A stretch of 64,000 nt of DNA from positions 211,046 to 275,045 of the forward strand of contig CAUJNA010003817.1 in assembly GCA_963377175.1 (NCBI GenBank), read 5' to 3'. This DNA comes from Effrenium voratum (taxonomy: Eukaryota > Sar > Dinophyceae > Suessiales > Symbiodiniaceae). The notes under the pieces were generated by a model, which was not told where the DNA came from, made no database searches, and saw only the letters and a list, made by a program, of their open reading frames with translations. The stretch's first letter is position 1, and every line of letters begins with the position of its first letter. The translations under genes were made by a program, and so were the position numbers. Below are positions 12,489 through 22,043 of the stretch, in pieces.

Positions 12489-15237
12489 CTCGGAGCAGCG
12501 AAATCAGCGCAGGGCGCCAATGAGCACAACGTGCACGTGTTGGATGATATCCCCAGTGCTTACCTGCCTGAATTCTTCCGCCAAAGACTGCAGGCCAAGG
12601 GCCCCTGCTGGTTCTCGCCCTTCCCTTGCTGCCTCTGGCAGAGCCCACCTGCCGCAAAGCAATATATTGAATACGTCCCAACACAAACCCGCCGCAACCA
12701 CCAACACAAACTCCCCACGAGTTGAGCATCCATCTTCCAAGTGGAAGGAAGAAAAGGACACCAAACCAACCCCAGATTTCTGACTTTGTGACATTCCAGA
12801 CCGCTCATCGTTTCGCGCCTGGCCTGGCCGACAGCCCTGGGGGCCTCGCCCGGCGCAGCATCCACCACGACGCTATTGTCCTCCTGTAAAACGCCGAGCC
12901 AGCAGGCGGCTTCGTTGGAGAAGCCCTTGTTGGTTGGCATCCGCAGAATCGGGTGAGTCTTGTTTTGAGGCTACCCTCCTTTTTTTTGGTGGTTTCAAAT
13001 GGAGACCAAAGGGAAAGCCCCCATTTCGGGGTCTGTTTTTTGCCATCCAGTGTCTCTCAACGGGGGTAATGGGATGAGCAGCCAAAACGGGGGAAGTGCC
13101 CCCAGGCAGTTTACACCACGCTAGCCTCTCTCACGGCCTTTTCTCTCCGAGCTCGAGACTCCGAGTTTCAGTTGATGCAAGGGCAAGGGCACCAGTGAAA
13201 GAATCTGGAACCACTCTGCCACCCCAGCCTAGATCTGCATTGCCTTCGACCTTTTAGAAAACTTGTAAAAGTCCGTGTTGCCCACTTGTATATACCAGTA
13301 GGCCTCTCCACACTCAGGCGCCTCCTTGATTACAATCAAAAGTCATGCCAAGGACGGAGCTTCTTGAAAGAAGTCCGGGGACCGCATTTCTGAAGGATGC
13401 ACACATCCGAGGGAATCCAGGCGCATTGCAGTCGTCTCCTCCTCCGGCTTGGTTGTTTCCCATGCCTGCCACAGGTCTGGCTATCAATTTATTAGATGGT
13501 GATAAACCCCCCCACCATTTCCCAAGGGTTTAGTGAGTGTCCCCTTTACTAGTAGCGCTGCTCGCAACTCGACTGTGGAGGCTCTCTGTGGCACTTAAGC
13601 CACTGTCAAAGCAAAGGTTAGGGGGCCAGTCCCGACTAGAAATAGGCGCGGGTCTCCAGCCTTTAGATTCTTGGCATGGCTTTTCGGCAATAATGGATTT
13701 TGATAGTGACGCACGTGACATGGACCTGCCTCCATGAGCCCGCCATCGGCGGTCAGGATGTTGTCCTGGTTCGGCTCACTGCCCCCGCCCCACGCCTTTT
13801 CCACCCCTTTTCCACAGGTGGGGGGGGGGTTGTCAACAGTAGCCCTTTTGGGACCCTGGTGCCGTCTTGTGCCGCCTTTACCGAAGAGGGCGCGTGATCC
13901 CGCGAATTGAAGAAGCGACCCATGCGCAAGCTAGATAAGTAAATGAATGTCCGAGGGCAGATCAATATCGAGATCAAGCCTAACCCTCACCTTGAGCATG
14001 CCAATTGCCACTCATGTATCTGACCAACCTCTTGAATGTATATCAGGCTGGTGCTTGAATAACTTCCGCTGGTTTGCGAATATATCAAACTAGGCCTGCC
14101 CACTCCAAATGCTGCTGTGAGAAACCTGATGCTTCACAGACCCGTCCGGCCCTCAAAACAGAAACACCAAGCGCATGGCTGGCAAGCCGTCGGTGGGGTT
14201 CATCATCTGGGCAGCCTGCGCGCAGAAAGCGGCCTCCGTGTCCCTTTTGGAAACATGGATTCCGTTGGGAAACGATTGGAAATAAACCCAGGGAATCCGT
14301 CTGCTCTTTCCAACAACAGAAGGGGATCAGGGGCTGTCAGGAGAATTGTAGTTTACCTATGCATCCATATGGCACACTGGGCGTTTCCTTTGGTTTTTTA
14401 GGCCAGGGTCAGGACTGAATCAGCGGTTGCCTCCGTCAACTCGATGGAATCCCCGGTGAACTCGAAGAGATCCGCCCGCTCGCCCAGCACCGACTTCCTT
14501 CATGAAAGCTCCAAATGGAAATGGCTGGCTTGTCGATTTGCTTTGGGGACCCCACAAAATGGGAAGCTTTCCTTTTGGTTTTCCTTTCGAGCCACCGAAA
14601 ACGGGGCACCCCGGGCGGTACCCTCAATTAAAAGGCCCACTCGTACGTGTCGAAATTGGACTCCCAAAATGGCTGTCATGTGGGTGTCCCTCCAACAAAA
14701 GTCTGCCCAAAAAGAGTATGCTCTACCAAAAGCATGTGCTTGAGTGCATGGGCACCTTTTTCGAAACGGCTTGACGGAAAGCAAACAGAAAACATCCATG
14801 TTGGGGCTCACCCAGTTTGAGAAGTACACAAATCTACCACGGGGTAATCAGGGTGCTTCTTTGTTGGTGTATCAGGGCACTTGCCCAGCAGCCGAATCCC
14901 GCGCAAGGGCTTCCAACGCACCCAGCGGCCGACTGAAAAAGACTAGGGTCTCCTGCAAATGGTCGGTCCAACTGTCCAACGGAGACGCATGGCTTGGTCT
15001 GAAACTGGGGAACGTCCAAAATGGGTGATTTCTTTTGATTTCACGTTGGTTTCATGCTAAAACCCAACCCAACATTTTTTTTTGTGTGCATGGTTTTTGG
15101 CAGAGCACTTTTCGTGTGCAAGGGAGCCTTTGCACCTCCACGCTTGTTTTGAGCCTCCCTTTGAAAACACCCCGAGAAAGAACCTCAAAACAAGCACACC
15201 CCCGCATGGGGGCGTGTTTCTTGGCATCCAAATCTCT
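12489..15237. other. Host non-coding DNA
   Basis: No gene I can defend. A minus-strand open segment near 12800-12950 looks mildly coding-like but lacks a clear exon boundary. A 12-bp G/C run lies near 13822. Confidence 0.35.
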
Positions 15238-15373
15238 TGCCCAGACGCAAGACCGCGGTCTTGGCCACCCCCTCGGAGCCCGTCTGCAGCTCAGCCCATG
15301 CATCCTTCACCGCCTCGCGGAAACCCCTTCCCCGAGACAGCATGGTCTTCCAGAACCCTTCGATCAGCTTCCA
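15238..15373 (-). CDS. Putative exon, unknown (amphipathic helices)
   Basis: The minus strand encodes a clean protein-like segment of about 45 residues beginning QSWKLIEGFWKTM and ending VAKTAVLRLG. It is preceded by GTCGCGCAG (acceptor) and followed by GCAAGAG, a good match to the GC-type donor used at 4.5-5.0 kb. The composition suggests amphipathic alpha-helices. Function is unknown. Confidence 0.35.
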
Positions 15374-16700
15374 TGATTGCTGCGCGACATTCAGACAAAC
15401 ATCGCAAAAAGATCGCATAGCATTTCACACACGTCCCGGGGTGGGGCGCACGTGAGCATTGCACACCCGCCTACCAATGTTACGCACACCCGCTCGCGCG
15501 CGCCCGCGCAGAGCTGCAAACATGCCAGCGAAATGGTAAGCACACCTGCTCATGTGCAGCCGCTCAGAACTGCACACACGCGAGCGAAACAGTAAGCACA
15601 CACGCTCACGTGCAAACACACCGGCTCGCGTGCGCCCCCGAATTTGGTGATACGCTGAATATGATTCAGATTCTGTCTACCCAAAATGTCGAGTGTGTTT
15701 GGAGGAGACCTGGGAGAGACCGTTTTCAATACACACATGCACGTACTAAAGTTAGGCCTCCTCTTCGTCCAAATACACCAGGATTGCTTGAACAACTTCC
15801 TTGGCCCTGCTTACATCGACCATGACGATCATTCAAAAACCTAGGCGCCAGAACGTCGTGCGCTTTTGTGAAAACGGTCAAGCGCATGAACTTCTCGCCC
15901 GAACGCCAAGCTGAATTTCGAAGGGCCCGCGGGCGAGATCCGAAGAAGGTTGTGGTGTCTGGTTGGCGCGGTTACCTGACGGTGGAACTTTGCTGGACAT
16001 AGAAGTAGTTGTATGCGCCAAGACTCTTTTGTCATTGCCGAAAACCCCAGGGCCCATGACCATTGACCGTGGCACATGGTTAGTTGTGACAACCCACCAT
16101 GTGGGCACGCGTGCAATGGGGCAATGCTCCATTTGTGACTACGTGCCCCGGGTGCAAGGAGCTCACAGCCCTTCACACAAATGGACGTGGAAAAATGGAA
16201 AACTCAGCGTCACCCCATCATGGACTCGTGATTTACTGGATTTCTCCCCGGTTCCGAAAGAACGCCAGTAGGTGCGCAAGCCAGGGTTTCTTCCTTGCCT
16301 GCGGAGTAGTCACAGAGGACAGAGCTACCTTGTTCTCCGGTACGCTCTGGAGGTGTTTCCAAACCTGGCCGGAAACCAAGGAACACTGATGCGTTTGAGA
16401 AACAGCGCCACACACTTCTGTGAGAACACGAAGAATGGGCATTTACGACAATATACAAAATCAAGAAATGATCCTGCCCTGCTCAACTCTCAGAGCTGTC
16501 CTTCTGCCAGGCCTGGGATCTATCTGTGAGCATGCCACAAGACCAAGTCTCCCTGCGTACAACTAGTGTTGGACTATCGGTGGATTCAACAGGCCGTCGG
16601 AGAACGCCGCATGCCTTTTTATCGCCGGCGTCATATTCATGTAGCTTGAGGGGCACGGGCAGACAACGGCAGCTCGTTTCAAACGTTGGGGTATAGGAGA
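15374..16700. other. Host non-coding DNA
   Basis: Contains a region at about 15430-15630 with irregular repeats of CACACCCGCTCGCGCG and CGTGCAAACACACCGGCTC type. No supported gene. Confidence 0.4.
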
Positions 16701-16715
16701 CTCAGAAGCCCTTGA

Positions 16716-17417
16716 TTACGTGGCAGAAACAGATGCCACCAGAACAGGTCTGTTTGACCGCTCCGCAAACCGAGTCACCAGGCAGATTTCGCGCGATGTG
16801 TCGCACTGCGTCCTTTCCACGGCCGACACTGCCACCTCCGACGCCTTGGATCCAAACAGCTCCAAACGGACCGTGTTCGCGCGGCTCGAGCCTTGCATGC
16901 GCGTGACAGAGCGCAGTCGGTAGGACATGGCAGCGGCCAGGGCCGTCCCGTTTGTGGTGCTGCTGACGCGAAAGACTTGCGGATCTGCGTCCTCCTCCAC
17001 GGGGAAGTCCCGGATGACTCGTAGCCTCATCCGGCCATCCCGCTGCCTTGGCAGCACTTGGGCTGTGGTGTGGGTCTCTTGCTTGTTCAGGTAAGCCAGC
17101 ACGTAGAGCAATTTGCTCCTTGCCCCTAGCTTCATCAGCCGGAGATCCACGATCCGGTGCTCCTCTCGGTCAAGCATGGCCAGGATGGAGGCGGCTAGAT
17201 CCCTGACCTCCGACTCCTTCGTCACGGCGAAGTCCGGGAAAAGGTCCGGCACCAAAGGGCTCTGCACATCACGCTCCTCCTCCCGGGCATCTCGTGCATG
17301 CCGAACCTCCCGCGCTCGCCGCGGAAGTCGTGACACCCCAGACACTACGAAGGGCTCAGGCCATGTCAAGGTCAAGGTGGTCAAGGCCAGGAAGCCCAGT
17401 GGGCCCAAACGCTGCAT
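16716..17417 (-). CDS. Intronless host gene, possible SpoVS-like tandem-domain protein
   Basis: Open frame of 233 codons on minus with clear coding character. I chose the ATG at 17417; the frame is open further upstream but has no ATG there. The N-terminus is a hydrophobic stretch (LGFLALTTLTLTW), then an Arg-rich segment (RLPRRAREVRHARD), which could be a signal or organelle-targeting leader. The body holds two similar halves (roughly residues 66-120 and 145-205) with the pattern V/SxLAxxxxxxL...GxxA, including VFRVSSTTNGTALAAAM. This recalls the small bacterial SpoVS fold, which I offer only tentatively. No introns are visible. A spliced-leader-like relic lies just upstream (17432-17442), suggesting a retroposed mRNA copy. 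The viral element is inserted about 112 bp upstream of the start codon and could disturb its 5' region. Confidence 0.55.
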   Translation of the reverse strand: MQRLGPLGFLALTTLTLTWPEPFVVSGVSRLPRRAREVRHARDAREEERDVQSPLVPDLFPDFAVTKESEVRDLAASILAMLDREEHRIVDLRLMKLGARSKLLYVLAYLNKQETHTTAQVLPRQRDGRMRLRVIRDFPVEEDADPQVFRVSSTTNGTALAAAMSYRLRSVTRMQGSSRANTVRLELFGSKASEVAVSAVERTQCDTSREICLVTRFAERSNRPVLVASVSAT

Positions 17418-17431
17418 GGCCGCATGGCTGT

Positions 17432-17442
17432 CTTGAGCCAAA
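17432..17442 (-). promoter_or_regulatory. Dinoflagellate spliced-leader relic
   Basis: The minus strand reads TTTGGCTCAAG, identical to the last 11 nt of the dinoflagellate spliced leader, 14 nt upstream of the ATG at 17417. Genomic SL relics upstream of start codons mark genes re-inserted from processed mRNA in dinoflagellates. An 11-nt match is short, but it sits at the expected distance and beside an intronless gene. Confidence 0.5.
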
Positions 17443-17524
17443 CCTGACAAGCTCCTGGTGAATCCCCGAACCCTGTGCTTGGTGAATCGAGCTGCCTCCG
17501 TGACTTGCAGGGCCCCAAACCCCC

Positions 17525-17529
17525 CTAAG
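17525..17529. repeat. Target-site duplication, left
   Basis: CTAAG immediately outside the left terminal inverted repeat, repeated directly at 37813-37817. The identity can be read as CTAAGAG (7 bp) because the next bases also match, so the duplication is 5-7 bp. Polintons typically make about 6 bp. Confidence 0.75.
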
Positions 17530-18102
17530 AGTTAGGATAGGCCTTGCCCATCTTTTTGTGGTACCCGAGCGTGACCCCCACCCTACGCAACATCGGCATT
17601 TTTCAACCATTTTTTCACTATTCAAATCGTCATCCTTATTCATTTTGCATATTTCCACTCAAAACATTTCATAACAGTCTCAACCTCAAAATCCATCAAA
17701 AAAGTCACATTTTTCTCATTTCTATTCCATCATTCATGTCATTGTTAGGATGCTTGAGTGGAAATAGGAGTATAGGGTGGTTCATAGGATATGGTTATTG
17801 GATGGTAGAAAAGATAGGCAAGGTTAAGTTTATTCATTAAAAAAAAACAAAAATAATATTGTTCAAAAAAAAATATTTTCAAAAAAATAATATTGTTCAA
17901 AAAAAAATCAAAAAATACTATTTTCAAAAAATAATATTTTCAAAAAAAAAGTAATTTTTCAAAAAACAAATTCGCAAAAAATAAATTTTCAAAAATATTA
18001 TTCCAAAAATTATGATAAATTATTTAACAATATGTTTATCATAAATTTTGTAGAAATATTATGGGCAAGGTTAGGTAGATAGAATTTTATAACTTAAGTT
18101 CA
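17530..18102 (+). repeat. Left terminal inverted repeat
   Basis: Begins AGTTAGGATAGGCC and ends ATAACTTAAGTTCA. It is the reverse complement of 37239-37812 with few mismatches or indels. The outer 310 bp are of moderate composition; the inner part is A-tract rich with repeated AATATTGTTC/ATTTTC units. A GGCAAGG-type motif occurs at its outer end (17540, inverted), middle (17813-17827) and inner end (18061-18074), possibly integrase or replication-protein sites. Confidence 0.93.
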
Positions 18103-18263
18103 AACAACGCACTTTGAAAGAGTCAAGCAATTTAAGGAACATTAAAATATTTCAATCTTTACAAACCATAAGTACAGTATAATTATAACATATAAGATTT
18201 TACATGTTATTATTATAGTATGATTATAAACATTATGGCAATGCGTTAAATCACCTCACGGTA

Positions 18264-18402
18264 ATCAGCGGTAAGCAAACGCAAATCAGCGGTAAGCAAA
18301 CGCAAATCAGCGGTAAGCAAACGCAAATCAGCGGTAAGCAAACGCAACTCAGCGGTAAGCAAACGCAAATCAGCGGTAAGAAAACGCAAATCAGCAGTAA
18401 GT
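18264..18402 (-). repeat. 21-bp tandem repeat beside left TIR
   Basis: About 6.5 copies of a 21-bp unit (ATCAGCGGTAAGCAAACGCA plus A) lying just inside the left TIR. It reads as LLTADLR repeats on minus because 21 is a multiple of three, but no credible gene contains it. The units are more GC-rich than their surroundings. A role as a replication or packaging site is only a guess. Confidence 0.85.
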
Positions 18403-18477
18403 TGCTTTGTTTTCTGGGTGATGACACAAAAGAGCAAACCCCAAACTCAATTATTAAAGATATTTAGATAATATTCT

Positions 18478-18750
18478 CTATGAATAAACCCCCGTATCTT
18501 CATCATAGTCAATTTGATAAAATGTCATAGTTGAAGCCTTCGGTTCTTTAATTTCTTTGTTATTAAGTTTGTTTAAATAAATATTTCTTTTATTTTTATA
18601 TTCACCATTGGTTCTATCTACTTCTTTACTTTGATAACTGTTTGTTAAAGGTTTCTTCTTTTCCATTTCTTGCAAGATTTCTAAAATATTCTTGTTCTGG
18701 TCTAAAATCCTGTTCAGTTTTTTAACAATCTTTTCTAATCCTTCATCCAT
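18478..18750 (-). CDS. Small coiled-coil protein
   Basis: 90 codons from an ATG. The first ~35 residues (MDEGLEKIVKKLNRILDQNK onward) show a heptad-like pattern of Leu/Ile and Lys/Glu typical of a coiled coil. The rest is polar and basic. It is the first gene inside the left TIR and the last of the minus-strand cluster. No family recognised. Confidence 0.6.
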   Translation of the reverse strand: MDEGLEKIVKKLNRILDQNKNILEILQEMEKKKPLTNSYQSKEVDRTNGEYKNKRNIYLNKLNNKEIKEPKASTMTFYQIDYDEDTGVYS

Positions 18751-18811
18751 GTAAATATTTATATTATATTATAAAATAAAACTTTTAAAACTAAACTTTT
18801 ATTTTACAAAA

Positions 18812-19314
18812 TCATATATCATTATAAGTCAGTTCAAAATTAGTTATTGTGTAACTCGTTAAATTATTATTCAATTTACCAATTAAATTACAAATAATAG
18901 TTTTTCTAAATTTTGAATATTTATGAAACTTTTCAATATTATCTGTAATATAAATTATTAAACATTTAATACATTCAAACACATTAACAACATTAATGTT
19001 ACTATTTTTGTAAATATTATTCATTTTTCTCAATGTAATTTCATAAAACTGAATAGCATTTTTATTATCATAACTAGCAATAAATCTTAAAGTATATGAA
19101 TATATTCTTTTACAATAGAATTTTAAATCTGATTGTTCAAATAAATCAGCATAATTAATAGAATTATAAAACATGTTAAAATCATTTTGCTATTTCTAAA
19201 GTCATTAACAAAATTAATTAATATATCATTTTCGTTATATTCTTCAATAAAACTATTCAATTTCAATTCTTTTACATCAATGAATTTAATTATATTATTT
19301 ATAACATCTTGCAT
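18812..19314 (-). pseudogene. Hypothetical element gene, probably frameshifted
   Basis: Two overlapping minus-strand frames: 19314-19123 (63 codons from ATG) and 19174-18812 (120 codons from ATG). Protein-like sequence in the first stops making sense near an A-run at about 19184, where the second frame takes over, suggesting one ~165-residue gene broken by a single-base indel. The end of frame 1 is an artefactual hydrophobic stretch. The second part is Ile/Asn/Tyr-rich and helical with scattered Cys. Alternatively, 18812-19174 is an intact gene of its own. No family recognised. Confidence 0.45.
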
Positions 19315-19337
19315 TATAAATAATAATAGAAATAATT

Positions 19338-19709
19338 TTAACTACTATTTTTCATCATTTCGCGTATAGTTTCCTGAGTTTCCTTATCACCATTATCGGA
19401 TGGCGATGCATGCCTTCCCCATTTGATAGCAATATTATGAACATCTGTTTCTAAGTTTATACTGTCTTTAGTTTTATCAATATTAATTTTCTTATCATTC
19501 TTACTTAGTTTGAAACTGGCTGGAATACAACTGCATTTGCAGTTCCCTTTCTTTGATATTTCTAATTCGTTCTTCATCTCTAACATCTTCTTACACATAG
19601 GACAAGCAAACTCAACAACTGCTGTTTTATTAATAACTTCTTCACTGTCGTCGTCTGCTGATGAAATTGTTGTTTCTGTTTTATTCTTTTTGTTTTTCTT
19701 TCTTCCCAT
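19338..19709 (-). CDS. Small zinc-ribbon-like protein
   Basis: 123 codons. A Lys-rich start (MGRKKNKKNK) is followed by an acidic linker, then a Cys cluster (CPMCKKM, later CKCSC) spaced like a zinc ribbon, then a charged C-terminus. The gene overlaps the start-side end of its upstream neighbour (19681-19875) by 29 bp, suggesting co-expression. It could bind nucleic acid or host proteins. No family recognised. Confidence 0.6.
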   Translation of the reverse strand: MGRKKNKKNKTETTISSADDDSEEVINKTAVVEFACPMCKKMLEMKNELEISKKGNCKCSCIPASFKLSKNDKKINIDKTKDSINLETDVHNIAIKWGRHASPSDNGDKETQETIREMMKNSS

Positions 19710-19875
19710 TTATATTAATATTTACATTTTTATTTTTGATATATTGTATCACAAACTTAATTATTTCTAAAACAAAATAGCATACTTTTTTGAATCTATT
19801 ATTAGTTATAACAACTTGTTCTATATTCTCTACTTCATCTATTATATCAATATAATCTGAATAGCTTCTATTCAT
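19681..19875 (-). CDS. Small protein with hydrophobic segment
   Basis: 64 codons from ATG at 19875. An acidic N-terminus is followed by a hydrophobic stretch (VCYFVLEIIKFVIQYI) that could be a membrane segment or amphipathic helix, then a basic Asn/Lys tail. It is divergent from the packaging ATPase (starts 53 bp apart), so the intergenic region probably holds two promoters. Function unknown. Confidence 0.5.
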   Translation of the reverse strand: MNRSYSDYIDIIDEVENIEQVVITNNRFKKVCYFVLEIIKFVIQYIKNKNVNININGKKEKQKE

Positions 19876-19927
19876 ATAAAATAATAAATATAAAATATTT
19901 TCTAAATAACTTTAATATTATTTTATT

Positions 19928-20692
19928 ATGTCAGATGTTCCAATAATAAAACCAATAAACATAACTGAATATGAATTCAAACAATCTAAATATGAGCACG
20001 TGCCAAAATTACCATTTAGAAGCATTATAGTTGCGAGTTCGACAGGCGGTAAGACTGTCCTTATTCAAAATTTAATACTGAATGTTTATAGAAATTCATT
20101 TGCAAGAATATATATATTTTCACCCAGTGTTCATAACGATCCAACCTTTACAGAAGTTAAAAAGTATATTAGGGATGAACTACATGTAGATGATGAAAAA
20201 GAACAAATTTATTTTGACAATTACAATCCAATTGATATAGAAAATGTAATTGAAAGACAGAAGAAAATTATTAACTATATGAAGTCTAAAAAGATAAAGA
20301 AACTACATTCAATATTAATCGTGATTGATGATTTCAGCGACGACCCCAAGTTTTTAAGATATTCTAAAATATTACACGGTTTATTTACAAGAGGTAGGCA
20401 CGATGCAATCAATGTTATTTGTTCTTTACAAAAATATAAATCAATCGCAAATATAATTCGTGTTAATGCTTCTTCACTATACATTTTCAGACTCAAAAAC
20501 ATTACAGAACTAATGAGTTTTATTGAAGAAAATAGCGCCATTGTTGATAAACAGCAATTATTAGATATGTATCATCAAGCCGTTAATGACACACCTTATA
20601 GTTTCTTCTACGTGAATATGAATGCTAAAGACATTAACAAAATGTTTCATATCAGATTTGAACAGGCATTTCAAATTACAAATGATGAATAA
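19928..20692 (+). CDS. A32-like genome-packaging ATPase
   Basis: 254 residues, the usual size for the FtsK/HerA-type packaging ATPase of PLVs, Polintons and virophages. It pumps DNA into the preformed capsid. Walker A is ASSTGGKT (residues 36-43), and Walker B is ILIVIDDF with the acidic pair at 134-135. After it comes a FTRGRHD segment and a polar residue cluster (ICSLQKY) where sensor residues of the family sit. The start is the ATG after a very AT-rich leader. The gene is intact and is one of only two plus-strand genes in the left half. Confidence 0.92.
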   Translation: MSDVPIIKPINITEYEFKQSKYEHVPKLPFRSIIVASSTGGKTVLIQNLILNVYRNSFARIYIFSPSVHNDPTFTEVKKYIRDELHVDDEKEQIYFDNYNPIDIENVIERQKKIINYMKSKKIKKLHSILIVIDDFSDDPKFLRYSKILHGLFTRGRHDAINVICSLQKYKSIANIIRVNASSLYIFRLKNITELMSFIEENSAIVDKQQLLDMYHQAVNDTPYSFFYVNMNAKDINKMFHIRFEQAFQITNDE

Positions 20693-20722
20693 AGATATTC
20701 TAATTTAATATAATATAATAAT

Positions 20723-20956
20723 ATGGTTATAAAACAATGTAGATGTGGTGGATTTTATCGTAGAGGTAATTATAATTTTCATACTAATTCTTGGATACAT
20801 AAACTTTATAAGGTATTGAAAAGAAGGGCAACAGACGAGGAATTATTACGATTTCAAAATATTTTTGTTGATGAAGAAGATTTAATAGATGATAGATGTA
20901 GCAATGCCTCAACGAAATTACCCGAAAGTGAAATGACAGATTATGATAGCAATTAA
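20723..20956 (+). CDS. Small Cys/His protein
   Basis: 77 codons starting 30 bp after the ATPase stop, so probably transcribed with it. The N-terminus has CRCGG followed by a His-containing segment (NYNFHTNSWIHK), resembling a compact C2H2-like zinc site. The C-terminal half is acidic. Function unknown. Confidence 0.6.
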   Translation: MVIKQCRCGGFYRRGNYNFHTNSWIHKLYKVLKRRATDEELLRFQNIFVDEEDLIDDRCSNASTKLPESEMTDYDSN

Positions 20957-20985
20957 TAATATTAATTTGTTTTAATATTATTAAT

Positions 20986-21192
20986 TTAAAATAATGAATA
21001 ATTACATAATTGAACAGGTAATTTATATATCAATTTGTCAGACTTTTCTTTTTCTAGTTTCTCAATTCGTGCCACACATTCTTGAAGAGATTTAATAATT
21101 AAAGTGTCTGCTCGTGTTTTTTCATCTATACTCAAAACCTTAATGTCTTCCAAACTATTATTTTCATTATTTTTACTTTGAAAAGCACCCAT
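20986..21192 (-). CDS. Small protein, possibly N-myristoylated
   Basis: 68 codons. It begins MGAFQSKN, which fits the N-myristoylation rule (Gly2, small or Ser at position 6), then a predicted coiled coil (ECVARIEKLEKEKSD). Convergent with 20723-20956. A lipid anchor would fit a membrane-associated virion or assembly factor, but this is inference from the motif only. Confidence 0.5.
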   Translation of the reverse strand: MGAFQSKNNENNSLEDIKVLSIDEKTRADTLIIKSLQECVARIEKLEKEKSDKLIYKLPVQLCNYSLF

Positions 21193-21228
21193 TATATATA
21201 ATATTATTTAGATTTTATTTTTTCAAAA

Positions 21229-22020
21229 TTATATTTTTTGTTTTTCTTCTCCGTCTTCTTCTTCTTCGTCTTCAGTTGGTGCTGGTATTTCTGTTGGACT
21301 TTCAGATGAAGAACTATGAACAGTAATAGGTGGAGAACTATGAACACTAACAATTTCATTAGAAGAACTACTGCTACCTTGTGCATTTCCTGCTGTTATT
21401 TGATTAACTAAATCTGCGATATTTATTGTTGTTGCAATTGCGGTATGTGATAAGTTTAATATTATATCTGCTACTGTAGCGCCGTTGTGTAGCATTATTT
21501 CTATCATTTTTGTCAGTTTGAACTTCTTTTCTTCTTCATCGCTGTCATCCTCGTCTGGTGGTTTCTTTGGCGGTGGTTCTGGTGGTTTGTTGTCGTCGAG
21601 CATTTTAGTAAAGGCTGACACCATTGTGTCGCGTTGGTTTTTCAGTGTTTGTGTTGCTTGCGCTCTTGTTGGTTCATGTCTTTTGTATGTGTTGTGCCAA
21701 AAGTTTTTAAGCATTATTTTAAACATATTATCTTGGTTTTCCTTTACCTTAAACGCTTCAAATGTCATATTTAATTGTTGATTTGCATCATTATATAACC
21801 TTTCTTGAGTCTCTCTGGTTTCTCTTGCGATTGTATCTGTATTGGTTGCAATGTCAATAAATTCTCTCGGTATGCCCTTTTTCATCATTTTCGGTGGTTG
21901 TGTTGTTGTTGGTGTGTTTGGTTTTGTTAGGTTATGTATTGAAAAACTGTCGTCGTGATCATAATTATCATTGAACTTATGCTTCTTTCTTTTCAGTATA
22001 TTTTTAGTTAATATTATCAT
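21229..22020 (-). CDS. Hypothetical protein, Pro/acidic-rich
   Basis: 263 residues from ATG at 22020. A basic N-terminus with an NLS-like patch (LKRKKHK), a Thr/Pro stretch, a helical Gln/Asn-rich middle, a Pro-rich linker (PPEPPPKKPPDEDDSDEEEK), a hydrophobic segment (NGATVADIILNLSHTA), and a Ser/Glu-rich tail. It starts 23 bp after the stop of 22044-23054 and is probably co-transcribed with it. Position in the capsid cluster suggests a structural or assembly role. No family recognised. Confidence 0.6.
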   Translation of the reverse strand: MIILTKNILKRKKHKFNDNYDHDDSFSIHNLTKPNTPTTTQPPKMMKKGIPREFIDIATNTDTIARETRETQERLYNDANQQLNMTFEAFKVKENQDNMFKIMLKNFWHNTYKRHEPTRAQATQTLKNQRDTMVSAFTKMLDDNKPPEPPPKKPPDEDDSDEEEKKFKLTKMIEIMLHNGATVADIILNLSHTAIATTINIADLVNQITAGNAQGSSSSSNEIVSVHSSPPITVHSSSSESPTEIPAPTEDEEEEDGEEKQKI

Positions 22021-22043
22021 TATTATTATTATTACTTATATTT

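Noticed and set aside
17544..17840. A ~98-codon frame in the left TIR that also occurs in the right TIR (37503-37798)
   Set aside because: It exists in both copies only because the TIRs are near-identical. The composition looks like translated AT-rich repeat, the left copy lacks an ATG at its start, and no supporting motif is visible.
18246..18437. LLTADLR repeat peptide
   Set aside because: Reading of a 21-bp tandem repeat; no independent coding signal.
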